Source: Anaeramoeba flamelloides (Eukaryota > Metamonada > Anaeramoebidae). Taken from it: a stretch of 64,000 nt of DNA. Below, piece after piece: positions 1 to 10,972 of this stretch; the first letter of the stretch is position 1; each line of letters begins with the position of its first letter. Below the pieces are notes generated by a model. The model did not search any database and had not been told where the DNA came from. It saw only the letters and a program-made list of their open reading frames with translations. The DNA is taken from the NCBI GenBank assembly GCA_027625915.1, contig JANTQA010000023.1, positions 22,568,001 to 22,632,000 on the forward strand. Direction: 5' to 3'. A program made the position numbers and the translations under genes.

Positions 1-472
1 ATATTTCAGAATTGAAAAAAGAGCATCTGAGAAGAAAATATATACCATTGAAATGATAAATACTAATATTTTGAGAATTTGTTAGATAAAAATCGATTTT
101 TAGGAGAAATTAAACCACATTTCACTCAAATTAGCCCCTGCCAAAAATGAAAAATTCACTTTTTTTTTAAGAACAAAAAAACAACATTTGTTTAGAAATA
201 AAAGAAATTAAGATTCCGATTAGAGTCAAGATTCATAAAAGAAATACCTGGACAAACCCTAAATTTCCTAATAAACTTTTAAAAAAATTTACTTGGCTCC
301 TTTCATTTGAAGGTTTGGTACAAAAATTTCTCAATTTCTTTAGGAAATTATAATTTTTGACAATAAGTTTTTTTAATAGTAAATGTATTCATTTTTAAAT
401 AAATTACATATCCTCTCTTTTATCAAAGTTAATTTGTATTTTTACCAATTTTTTTTCGAATTAACATTTTTG

Positions 473-504
<32 letters not shown>

Positions 505-564
505 TTAAAAAATAATAAATAATTTTTTGATATTTTGAATTACTATCCTGATTATTTTTATTTA
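1..564. other. Non-coding flank downstream of the V-ATPase E gene
   Basis: No gene is recognisable here. The stretch is AT-rich with short A and T runs and an A-rich tract around 473-505. It lies just downstream of the stop codon of the minus-strand V-ATPase subunit E gene and probably includes its 3' untranslated region. Confidence 0.5.
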
Positions 565-3500
565 TTAGTCTTCTTCTGAACTAGATTCTTTTTTAATTTC
601 AATTTTTTTTTTATTTTGTTGATCGAGAATTTCATCTTTAAATAAAATTGAACGTATTTTTGGTAACAAACCATCATATGCTAGCATTAATCTATAATCT
701 AATGTATTTGTACATGTGATTCTTCCATTTGCAGTATTAAGAACAACACCACCCGAACTAAAAGAAAAATACAAATAAATATAAGAAATAAAAAGAAAAA
801 ACAATAAAAAAAGGATTATTTAGAAGTTTTATATTTTTTTACATTGTTAAAAAATCTGACACAAACCATCCTTAAAAAATGGAAATATTTTTAATAATGG
901 TATTTGAAATTTAAATGGGATAAAAATGCAGCTTGTTTTATTTTTTTTCCCTTCCGAGAAATCTGACTTTCATTTAAGATTCTTAGTTCACCCAATATAT
1001 ATAAATGTGTGCCATAAAAAAAGTGCTAAAAAAATAAATAGTGATCACAAATTAAAAACTATTTCTTTTTCAAAATTTATTTGTAATAAAGGAAAAATAG
1101 GAAAATGAAGCGTAAAATTTTTTTCCCATTTATTATTCAAATATCAGGATCTATATATTTTTGTAAAAAGTATAATTTATAATTTTTTAAGTCATCAACA
1201 ACATTTTGAAATCATTAAATTATAATAGAGTATTGGAATACATCCATGTCAAAAGATTAATTATATTTCAGCTTTAGTTCAAAATCACCAATGTAATTTA
1301 TATTTCTGAACAATGGTGAAAAGTTATGTTTTCATTGAAAAAATGTTAATTTATTACTTGTTTCGATATTTTTGTTATGAATGAGTACATATGACTTGAT
1401 CATATTCGCGATAAAGACTCAACATAGCAAAGAAAAACTGATTTTACATAATACTTGACTTGATATTAATGTACATGCTTTTATAAAATGAATGACAAAA
1501 AATGACAATTTTTAAATATATTATTACGAATTTATCTTTTTTAAAAACCACTATTCCTAATTGGAACTTGGCTTTATTAAAAATAACAACAGTAATAAGA
1601 CGATTGTTCAGGCTTTGTTGTTATTGGTATCTTATATAAACTAAAATTCAAAATTTTACACACAGGTTAAAACGGTTCAAACAATCACAATAATATAATT
1701 TCACTCAAATTGGAAATAATTTTGATTTTTGTATAAAATATGAAAATCATTTTTTCATATTTTAGTTTTTTTTTTTCCTTTTATTTTTTAAATTACGTAA
1801 CTTGTTTTGTTCGATCGAAATATTTTTTTCAACGATTGATATTAGATTAAAGTTGAGTTCTTCAAAATAGAAGAACTCAAAGAAAATTAGTTGATGATAT
1901 CTAACCATTTGATCGATCAATATTCCAAAGAGAATTTTTACAAATTGACCAATACATTTTTTTGCTGTAACAAAAAAATTGATGACATAGACCACTTCAT
2001 ATGGAACTGTGAAAAATATGAAAAAACTAAAAGAAAAAATTGGAAAAAGCAAATCAAAAAAGTCAAAACTTTTGACTATAACATAATAGTCAAAGAAAGA
2101 AACAGATAAATTATTGAGGAAATTTAACATAAAAGAAATCTATGAAATCACCATAGAATATCTTCTGACCAACATGACTCAACACGCAATTAGGAAAAGG
2201 GAGCACAATACAAAATAAAACCTATCAGCAAATTCATTTAAACCAGAGATTTTCAGATCTCTCTAACAATTATTCCAAACCTCTTTTTTTTCCACTCTTC
2301 ATTCTATTCTTTTTTTTCACCACTTCTTCATTTTTTATTCTTTTTTTTCTTCCTTTTTTTAGAAAACTAAATTAAGATTCAAATACTTATGATGGCTGTA
2401 TCTATTTAGATACTCTTTGAATTGGAAGTCTCAGATTTAGTCACTTCAAAATTCTCTCTTTAACAGATTAGATGAGGTTTCATCAAACCCTTAACAATAA
2501 ATCCAATAATTTTTTTTGTTCTGCTCATCTCCAAAATTTTTAACACGCCGATAATTTATTAGTATTGATAATTATTTATTTTTTGTTTTGGGAGTCTTGT
2601 AATTTATAAAAAATTGTTAACATTTCAATTGGTGAATGGTTCTAATTTGATATTTCTTCTGGAATTTGTTAAATAAGATTTTTTTTTTCAAAAATTGAGT
2701 TTTGGTATGTTAAAAATTTTGAATTGGAGTTTAGATGGATGAAAACTTTATAAAATTTTTTATTTCACTCTCTAAATAATTCTAAGGATTGTCAAATAAA
2801 ATATAGATTTTGATGATAACATGTATATTCATGATATTAATAATATAATCACAATAATTAGCAATAAATTCGCGATAATCAGAAAAAATCGCGATTATTC
2901 CTACTTAATCGTGAAAAATCATAAAATCGTGAAAAATCGATAAAATCTCAATAAAATAAAAATCGCGAAAAAATAGAAAATTATTTTTTTAAAAATCACC
3001 TTTAAAAAAATCTCAATGAATTTTCGAAAGCCTTGAGACTTTTACAAAGCTTTTCCCCTTTAAAAAATATTAGAAAATGTTTAAAAATGTTATAAAGTGC
3101 CTCCAAGTGTTTGAAAGTTTTGAAAGACAGAAAACTTTTATAAAGGCACTGGATTTTTTGTAGTTGAAAAAAAAATGTTTTCTATTCATTTTTTTTTTTT
3201 CCAAATATAAAATCTCAAGTTAATTTTATGATCAAACTAATATTCATCCATTTCAACAATATACTTGAATATATACAATCGATGTGTTTTTTTAAAATGG
3301 AGTTATTACCTTCACAAGTTAAATAACCAAAAAGAAGGAAAGAGTAATTTTCTTTTTTATTGGTGATCGATCAAAAAAAAACTTTAAAAGTCTAGTTGTG
3401 TTTTCTGTCCAATACAAAGATAAGAGAAAAAGAAGAAGAAGAAAAAGAGAAGAGAAGAGAAGAGAAGAAGAAGAATAACAAAAAGAAAACAAATTTACAA

Positions 3501-5491
3501 AAAATCTTAATAATTGGTGATAAAGTTGCTAGGCTGTTGAGAAAGCTTTTGAAAAGTTATCCAACTCCTTTCAGCTTTCCTAGAATATTGAAAATGTTGA
3601 AACCCAAGAACACATTCTTTAAAGAACGCGTGAAGAGCAGGTTTTTTTAGAAGCCTTTTTACTCAACGCAATTTATAAGACCACGATGGACTGAGAAACC
3701 ATTTATTTGCCTTTTTGTTCTTATTGTTTGTGATCGAAAGGATCGATCGATCTGTCAACCAATTCAAAATAAAATACAATGAAAACTCTTGATCTGATCC
3801 TTGATTGAGTCAAGTATCTAATTTGTTGTTTTGTAAAAGAATAACTTTTTTTTCAAGCTATTTTATTTTTTTATCAGACAAAATTTCTTTTTAAGAATAT
3901 TGCTCAATTAGCAAAAATACATCAACTATTATATCTCGATTTAATTTTAATCACGATATTTTGACATTTTTCACGATTTTTAGACAATAATCGTGATTTT
4001 AAAGAATATCGCGATTTTAAAGAATTTCTGTATTTTTAAATATCGCGATTTGTCATATTATCACGATAATATTGATTATCACGATTTTCTAAAAATATCA
4101 CGATTTGATAAAAATAATCGCGATTTTTGAAATTTTATCGTGACTTAACACAGATATCGTCAATTCCTCTATTATTAAATCCTTGAAATTATGAGTGGTG
4201 TGAGCGTCAAGTTTTACGAATTATTTGTGGTAAAGTGAGTATTTGATTGGAAAACAAAAAAAACTCATTTTTACAGATGTTTTAAAGTTTTGAAATCAAG
4301 TTTTAAAAAGCGTTACCAAATCTGCTTAAAATGATATAATTCAAACAGTTTGTCCAACAATTTCTAAAACTTTTCGTTTGAACTTTGTTAAAACAGCTGT
4401 GTGAAGAAATTTCTTCTTGCTTTGTCTCTATTCCCAATGAGTTTAAAATTTATTTCAGTTCTGGTTTTAGAATTTTTCTATAGAAAAAAGGATAAACAAG
4501 AAGAAAATTCAATCAATTATAATTTGAAAACTTACCAAGAGGGTTTTTTTGAACCTTTTTGTGGTGGGGGAGGTAAAAATTTTGATTCTAGGACTACAAT
4601 TTTACAAATTTGATCGGTTCGTTTTGTATATTCTTTAATTGCATCAGGTATAACTTCCTTGACGTGCTTGAGATCACATTTTCTACATTGAAGGATCACC
4701 TGTGGTTCCATCATTTTTAAAAGTCCCTAATAGGATTAATATTTGACCATAATAAAAGAGGATTAAATAAAAAAAGGAAAACAAAAAAGAAATTGAAAAA
4801 GAAGAAATTGAAAAAGAAAAAGAAAAAGAAGAAAAAAAAGAAGAAAAAAAAATAATTTTATAAAGGTTGTTTAGTCTTTTCTCTTCAACAAAAGTAAAAT
4901 CGCTTTGATAAAAAAACAAATAATAATTCTTACTTGGGTAATGAGTAATTCAAGTATTTTTTTATATTTTTGTTCATTTTTGAAGATCATGGATAAATGG
5001 AAATGTGCTTCGGCGAGGATTTGTTGAACAAATCTAAATTTGGCTTGAAGTAATTTTAAACGGGATTGGTTGATTAAATTTGATTGCGCTCTTTTTTGTA
5101 AGGAGATCATAAATTTAATTTTTCAATGAATCCAAAACAAGGTTCAAGAAGAAAGGAAGGGTATTATTAAAATCGAAAAGAAAAAAGAGAAGAGAGAAAA
5201 TTTAAAAGAAAAAGAAAAAGATCGAAAGTGAATTGTTTTAGGTTTCATACTAAAAAATCAAAAGCAGAGCAAAAAAAAAGTATACATTCTCTTTTCAATT
5301 TTAACTTGGTTCGTTTTTCGTTGATATTCTTTGTCAATTCTTTGTTTTTCTTCTTTAACAATCTTTTTTTTTGCTTCTTGAAATTCATACTCAGCTCTTA
5401 TTCGAATTTCTGCTACTCGTTCAAGTGAATCACCAATAATGTTGGCAATCATTTTTTCAATTTGTTCTTCTTTTTGTTGTTGATCAGACAT
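565..5491 (-). CDS. ATP6V1E: V-type proton ATPase subunit E (four exons)
   Basis: Subunit E is part of the peripheral stalk of the V1 sector of the vacuolar proton pump, which acidifies endomembrane compartments. Four exons on the minus strand join in frame to 248 aa: 5491-5286, 5090-4934, 4726-4536 and 757-565 (stop included). Family landmarks appear in order: an N-terminal Glu/Lys-rich helix, the segment NQSRLKLLQAKF, the segment MMEPQVILQCRKCDL, and the C-terminal SGGVVLNTANGRI and NTLDYRL blocks. Family members are usually about 226 aa; the extra length is partly a Pro/Lys-rich stretch (LPPPPQKGSKKPS) before the SGGV motif. Donors are GTATAC, GTAAGA and GTAAGT. The first acceptor is unusual, an A-run ending AAAAAAG with few pyrimidines. 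The third intron is about 3.8 kb and carries a LINE fragment, a TIR element and TCGCGATT clusters. It is divergent from the SIKE-like gene, with 445 bp between starts. Confidence 0.9.
899..1147. mobile_element. Short TIR element (GGTATTTGAA family), copy 1
   Basis: The left end at about 899-935 (tatttgaaatttaaatggga) is roughly the reverse complement of the right end at about 1108-1147 (tcccatttattattcaaata). The same ends recur near 9587-9764 and 28026-28246. No coding capacity is visible, so it looks like a MITE inside V-ATPase E intron 3. Confidence 0.5.
1560..2740 (+). mobile_element. Decayed LINE 3' region with Cys/His zinc-binding motif
   Basis: The plus strand at 1891-2109 encodes a piece with a CC...H..C pattern (TFFCCNKK, then IDHFIWNC). 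It closely resembles the IEDIDHFLWNC motif of the LINE at 61.3-62.95 kb, which is the C-terminal zinc-binding region typical of non-LTR retrotransposon ORF2 proteins. The segment 1560-1935 is repeated in opposite orientation at 29740-30080 and, more diverged, at 38575-38900. The segment 2515-2740 is repeated in opposite orientation at 29510-29710. The copy lacks the reverse transcriptase and has several stops. It sits in the long V-ATPase E intron. Confidence 0.6.
2866..2985. repeat. Cluster of TCGCGATT-like words, left
   Basis: The words TCGCGATT, AATCGTGAAAAATC and TCGCGAAAAA recur every 15-25 bases in an otherwise GC-free background. A second, longer cluster lies at 3940-4150. The spacing is irregular, so this is not a clean tandem repeat. 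Confidence 0.55.
3940..4150. repeat. Cluster of TCGCGATT-like words, right
   Basis: At least ten occurrences of (T)CGCGATTT, TCACGATTT or ATCGTGATTT are spaced irregularly over about 210 bases. The core is palindromic (AATCGCGATT). Together with the cluster at 2866-2985 it brackets about 1 kb of non-coding DNA within V-ATPase E intron 3. Confidence 0.55.
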
Positions 5492-5936
5492 TTGAAATAA
5501 GAATTTTTATTTCTTTTTGTTTAGGAATAACCAAAAAAATAAAAAAAAATGATTTGAATTTTGGAAAAGTTTTTCATTTTCATTAATGATTAGAGCAAAT
5601 TAATCCAATAATTAACCTTAAATTTTCAAATCTTATACGATAAAGTAAATGAATTCTGACACAAATATATGACAAGTATTTTTTATTCTGATTATTTCAT
5701 AGTAGGATTAGTCAAAATGGAAGACTACTAAAAGTACAATAAACTTTTTTTAAGAAAAATAAAATGATGGACTATCTTCTATTGAATTGGTTGTCTAGTT
5801 TTTAGTTTGATAAAATTAAGTAATACTGGTTTTTGGACTCAACAGTCAATCCAAATTATTCTAAAGAAGGAAAATCTATGGATAGAATGGTTTTCAAAAA
5901 TCATTTTTTATACTTGATTTCCATAAAGATAAAAAG
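5492..5936. promoter_or_regulatory. Shared divergent intergenic region
   Basis: These 445 bases separate the start codons of the minus-strand V-ATPase E gene and the plus-strand SIKE-like gene, so both promoters must lie here or nearby. Short A and T runs are present, but no specific promoter motif can be named from sequence alone. Confidence 0.4.
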
Positions 5937-6646
5937 ATGATCCAAATCGAAGAAATTCTTGACAATTTAGTCTCACAAACAACCGAAATACATGGCTCCA
6001 CACAGACCTATAACACTCTAACAGATTCTTTAATTCAGCAAATGAACGATATTTGTGTAAATTTTTTTAAATTTTCTAACAAAAAAAGAAAAAGAAAAAC
6101 AAAAAGAAAATGAAAAACAAAACAAAAGAAAACCTTTCCTTTCTCAGAATTTATTAAATTGTATTTATTTTTTTCTTTTTACCATTCATTTCTGTCCAAT
6201 GTATGTAGGGAAAAGTGGATCCAAAAGAGAGCAAAAACCAAACAAAAAAAAAAGAAATGGATCAAAAAACAAACCACCGAAACACAAATGAACAAGATCT
6301 TGAAATCGATCTTCGTGAATACCAAAAGTCTTTAGATTTGATTATGCACAAGCACCGCGAATTACTTGAATCAAACAAAAATAAGCACAAATCAGAAATT
6401 GAACAGTACAGCCTCAAATTAGAAAAATTAAAGGAAGACAACACTTTACTCAAACAAGACAACCAATATTTACGAAAAAATATCCAAGGAATTGTGAAAG
6501 TTATGAAGCAAATTTCTGAAATCCCTGATGAAGAATTAAATAAGAGTATGTCAGAAATTTCACAGTTAAAAAAACAAAATAAGATCCTGAGAGATCTTTT
6601 ACAAATACCCCAAAATGAAAACCCAAAAAATGGAAAAAAAAATTAA
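5937..6646 (+). CDS. SIKE1: SIKE/FGFR1OP2-family coiled-coil protein (two exons)
   Basis: Exon 1 (5937-6056) and exon 2 (6209-6646, stop included) join in phase 0 to a 185-aa, largely coiled-coil protein. Two blocks match the SIKE1/FGFR1OP2 family. One is LREYQKSLDLIMHKHREL near residues 75-92, compared with the family EEHQSALELIMSKYREQ. The other is the C-terminal QLKKQNKILRDLLQIP near 160-175, compared with QLEQENKGLREILQI. In animals these proteins associate with the STRIPAK complex, which contains PP2A; that role here is inference. The donor is GTAAAT and the acceptor TATGTAG. The start is the first ATG that gives a continuous frame into the conserved exon. The protein is shorter than the human members (about 207-253 aa). 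Confidence 0.75.
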
Positions 6647-7140
6647 TTGTTTCCCAAATATTTTTTAATAAATCTTCACCCAATTTTACAGCCACTTTAA
6701 AAAGTAAGGAACTAAAAAAGTTTTCAAAAGTGTTTCTCAAACTGTTTGACTTCCTCGTTTTAAGTGATATGAGTACCAATTTTGAAAACTTTTGTTATAA
6801 CCTTTTTTAAAATGAGTTGTACAACAAAATAATAATTTAAATAAAAAAAAAAAAAAACAAATAGAGTCATTTTCAAAAAGTGAATTAAAAAAGGGATTTA
6901 AAAGGGTTTGCACGGGGCTGTTCTATTTCATCTTTTAACCTCTTTCCTTTATACTTTTTTAAAAAATTTTTTTTTTCCTTCACTTTTTTAAAATTACTTT
7001 ACTGATATAATTTAATTAATAATTTTATTTATATCACCATAATATTTTTTTTTAATTTTTAATATTTTGTTTTCATATTTTGAGAAGTTTCTGACTTGTT
7101 TAATTTATCAAAATTAATTTTTATTGGAAACGTTACAAAA
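6647..7140. other. Non-coding region downstream of the SIKE-like gene
   Basis: No gene is seen. It contains a short GC-richer patch around 6908-6925 (gggtttgcacggggctg) and long T runs. Parts around 6700-6740 and 6780-6830 weakly resemble repeats near 30230-30345 and 59935-60060. Confidence 0.35.
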
Positions 7141-7865
7141 TTGTACTTTAATTAAAAGCAACTATAATTAAAATTTTGATTTTGGATTATATCTTTACAC
7201 AAATTCATCTCAATTCCATTAACTATAAACATTTTTCGTTTATAAAGGGGACTCCATTATCTCCGTCATCGTTTGGATTTATTACTCATTTTCTCTTAGA
7301 AAAATTCAAATCATTCACAATGCATGTTCAAATGTTTACTGATGACCTTGATATTAATTATGAAAGTGCGACTAATAGAAATAAATTATCAAGTGGAAAA
7401 AATAAATAAAATTATAAGAGATCTCGGAATGAATCCAAATTAGGATAAAACAAAAAAAAAAATTACAAACCCTAAAGAAATTTAATCTCTTGGTATTTGT
7501 ATTAGATAAATAATACTCACTTGGTAATTTCTATCTTGAAAAAGTTCAAATAAATTTGAAAAAAATTATACTATCTTATAACAAAAAAAACTTTGTCATG
7601 TGGATTAAAAATTCATTTTTTATAGCGATTTTACATAGCCAACTATTAGATGAATTGATAATATTTGAATTTGCAGCTAAAGATTTCAATTCAATAGATG
7701 TGTGGATAAATAAAAAAAAAATAAGAAAAAGTTTATTAATAAATCTACACTCACCTAGACTTATTTATTAAACTCAGCTAAAATTAACATAGCTATAAAT
7801 ATATATATAAGAGGATACAAGCTAATTCAACATTAAATTTTTTTGATTTTAAGAAAATACACAAG

Positions 7866-8429
7866 AGTAAATATGAATGTTGTAAAAAATAGAGTTTTTA
7901 CCAATTTTTGGGATAAATAAAGAGTTCTAAGGCATTAATTCAAATTTTGGTTATAGTACATATAATATCTGATTATCTTAATAGACTAAAAATAATTTTA
8001 ATCAAAAAATCGTTTGGTGAAGATCAATCTTTCAATTTTAAAAAAAAATCATTTTTCAAACAAAGTTTTAGTGTTAACCAAACGATTTTATATTGAAACC
8101 CCCTTTTAGCTTAAAAATCCAAACGGATGTTTTGTTTTATATTACAGTCAGTTTCACTTTTAAGGCACAAACTTTCAACGAAATTTAAGGCACAAAAAAA
8201 TCTCAAAAGAAGGCTCAAATTTTGGAATTTTTTTTTTACAATTTATTTTGACTAGAATTTGAATTTTGTGCTTTAATTTAAGATTTTTATTGTGCCTTAA
8301 ATTTTGTTGAAAGTTTGTGCCTTAAAAGTTAAACTGACTGTACTAAAATTTGGATAGAAGCCTAGAACTCTTTATTTATCCCAAAATTGTTAAAACTCTT
8401 TTTTTTTACAACATTTCATATTTACATTT
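7866..8429. mobile_element. Foldback element inserted in a LINE
   Basis: The left arm at about 7866-7955 (aaatatgaatgttgtaaaaa, then gggataaataaagagttcta) is inverted at about 8343-8429. Arm identity is high, roughly 80-85% by eye. A MITE (8145-8340) sits directly against the right arm, and a small hairpin based on aatcgtttggt lies at about 8005-8090. No protein is encoded. Confidence 0.6.
8145..8340. mobile_element. TA-flanked MITE (CAGTCAGTTTCACTT family), copy 1
   Basis: This 196-bp element has near-perfect terminal inverted repeats of about 50 bp that begin CAGTCAGTTTCACTTTTAAG, flanked on both sides by TA (8143-8144 and 8341-8342). CAGT ends with a TA target duplication are typical of non-autonomous relatives of Tc1/mariner transposons. 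Further copies of the same length class lie at 22115-22310 and 48903-49096. Confidence 0.8.
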
Positions 8430-8582
8430 ATGTAGTAAATAATCTTTAAATAACAGAAAAAAATTAGAATATATTAACTGTCAAAAAAAAAAAAAAACAA
8501 TAAAAGAATTAGAAATTTAACATAGTAATATCGAATCAAATAACGAAAAAAAAAAAAAAAAAACAGTTCAAATTCTAATATA

Positions 8583-8585
<3 letters not shown>

Positions 8586-8618
<33 letters not shown>
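8586..8618. repeat. (AT)n microsatellite
   Basis: About 16 AT dinucleotide units in an AT-rich background. Confidence 0.9.
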
Positions 8619-8621
<3 letters not shown>

Positions 8622-9352
8622 AAAATAATCTATATTTAAATTAATATTAATAAACAGTTGTGTTACTAATTATCCACAAGTACCACCAACTTCCTAGCTT
8701 TTTTTATAATTTAAGTAATAAAAAAAAAATTATTTAAATTTTCTTTTTATTTCCTAAATTAAAAAAAAAGCTAAGTGAACTTTTCTAGAAATCAAAATAA
8801 TCTAGAAAAATTCTGGATTTTACTTAATTCTTTTAAATTCTGGAAAAGACAACTACAAAATTCCAAGGTTCAAAAGAATCAAGTATAAAATTGGAATATA
8901 CTCGATTTTTTTATATCCTGGAAAACTTAACTACAAAAAATATTTAAAATTATATATCTTTACTTAAATTTTATAACTCAAAAATTTACTAAATTATTTA
9001 TACAGATATTCCTAACAGGTATTCTCTTGTTATGAAATGGATAAAAATCAAAAATTTTGTTTTTAGTAACAAGATTCAAACTAAATTTTCAAAAAAAAAA
9101 TTTCTCGAAGATATTTGGAAATATATAATTTTGTAACTCAAAAAACAAAATCAATTTTTTTTATTCTGAAAATACTTTAAATTGTTAATACACATTCTTG
9201 TGAATAAGTAATACTCAATAATTTGTTAAAAAGTATTTCTTCAATAATTTTAATTTTTTTTTGCAATTTTCTTTTAAATTTTGAAAACGCGAAAATAACT
9301 TATTCAAACAAGAATAAATTTTTTTTTCTTATATATTGATCTGAATTTCCTG

Positions 9353-10070
9353 GATAAACTAAACTCTGTTTCAGTCAAAGGGGCCCAACGTTTTTTTCAA
9401 ATATCAATTATTTTATATAATTGACCTTTGAAGAATAAAGAAGAAATAAACAGAATAATACACATCAAAGAATTGGTGATATATGTCTGAAAGAAAACTA
9501 ATTAATCATTAAATTTTCTTAAAAATTTCAAAACTCAAATTCTTAGGGCCCTATTTTGAAAAACAATGATGTTTGTTTTGACCTTCTAATGGTATTTGAA
9601 TAATAAATATGAAACATTTTTCACTTCAGTTTCCATACTCTTCTTTTAGAAATTAAGCCCTCAAACAAAGTTTGTTGGTATTTGTGGTCTCTATTTGAAA
9701 AAGGAAATGAAAATGAAGTGAAAATTTTTCACATTTATTAAACAAATATCAAGATCAAAGATCGAATTGAATTGCAATTGAAATCAATAGATTTCTCAAC
9801 AATCTTTACATGGTTTCAATAACATTATAATAACACATTTTTACCAAGTGACAATTGATCTTGCAATAAAAAAATTTTGCAACTGAATGATGTTTTTAAA
9901 AAAAAACCAAAAACAAAAAACAAAAATATGTAAAAATGTGAAAAAATGATTTCAATTTTGAAAATTTCCAAACTAAATTTTTTCTTCTAATATCTATGCA
10001 AACACTTTAAACACATATTTTAAACCATTACAACTGGGCCCCTTTGACTAAAAAATAGTTTAGGATAAAT
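9353..10070. mobile_element. TIR element (AGTCAAAGGGGCCCA family), copy 1
   Basis: The left end reads cagtcaaaggggcccaa near 9372-9388. The right end near 10033-10052 reads ctgggcccctttgacta, its inverse. The outer bases (aaactctgttt / aaactatttttt) are also inverted. Related elements occur at 14941-15484 and 49622-50164. This copy has another inverted-repeat element (about 9587-9764) nested inside it. No coding region. Confidence 0.6.
9587..9764. mobile_element. Short TIR element (GGTATTTGAA family), copy 2
   Basis: The left arm 9590-9645 (tatttgaataataaatatga, then ttttcacttcagtttcc) is inverted at 9700-9764 (aatgaagtgaaaatttttca, then aacaaatatca). The ends match the elements at 899-1147 and 28026-28246. 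It lies inside the larger TIR element 9353-10070. Confidence 0.5.
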
Positions 10071-10972
10071 TTTTATCCAATTTTTATTTATTTGATCATC
10101 TATACTTCAATTATTTTTATTGTCTAAGATTGAAAATGAAAGATTAATTATTACAAATAATAATATAATAAAAAATTTTCTTTGAAAAATAAAAAATTTC
10201 CAAGATAAAACTATAAATATTTTTGTCAATTTTCAAGAATAAACTTAATTATTTAAAAAAAGATGTTACTTTATTTCTTTCTATATCAAAAATATGTTAA
10301 ATTTTGATTTCAACAATTGGTTCTCAAACTAATAAATTGTTAGTGGGGGTCTATTCATCCATTTTATCGAAAAAAAAGTTCTCAAAAAATAAATGTTAGG
10401 ATCTAAACAAGATTTCATTTTATTGAAAAAAAAAAAAAAAAGAATATTTATTGGTTAAAACATAAATTAAGAATTACAGTTTAAAATTTAAATTTGAAAT
10501 TATATTTTAAAAACATAAAAAATTCCAAGTTCTAAATAATTTTTCTGAAAGTTTTTATTGAATAATACGCCATTTATCGGTATCTAATTATTATTAGTTA
10601 TACATATTGTATTTCTGAACCCCCAATATTTATTAAATTCGAAGAAAAAAATTAAAATTTAATTTCAAAATTCTTCCAAAAAATTGAACTAAAAATATAA
10701 TAAATAATTCTATATATCTTAATTGTTTCAAAGAAGAAAAAATAAAAAATTACAAATTATAATTTGTTTTTGAATAAAATTACAATTTAATATTGAAAAA
10801 ATTATAAAAACAATAAATTGATTATTAATATCAAATATTTAAAAATAAAAACCGTTTTTGAGTTTATTGTATAAAAATGAAAATCAATTTAATTTTCCAG
10901 AAATAAGAATTGATGATTATTTGGAAGTGTTTTTTTTTTTTATTTATTTATTTTAGATATTTTTTTCTTTAT
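10071..10972. other. Non-coding AT-rich spacer
   Basis: No gene or recognisable element is seen; there are only A/T runs. It probably holds the 3' end and polyadenylation signals of the minus-strand acidic-protein gene that ends at 10973. Confidence 0.35.

Larger units (their letters stand above)
7160..9075 (+). mobile_element. Decayed LINE with reverse-transcriptase remnants, split by insertions
   Basis: The plus strand at about 7170-7410 encodes reverse-transcriptase remnants: GTPLSPSSFGFITHFLLEKF (palm motif) and HVQMFTDDL (the Y/F-x-DD box, here FTDD). At 7556-7770 it encodes IDVWINKKKIRKSLLINLHS, which matches IDVWINKKVTKILKINPHSP in the LINE at 61.3-62.95 kb. Downstream, 8640-9075 aligns with 62300-62560 of that copy, including the internal hairpin. 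The order is interrupted by a foldback element at about 7866-8429. Frames are broken at several points, so the copy is dead. No poly-A end is identified. Confidence 0.7.

Noticed and set aside
2866-4150. CRISPR-like array from the repeated TCGCGATT words
   Set aside because: Unit length and spacing are irregular, there are no spacers of constant length, and the context is a eukaryotic intron.
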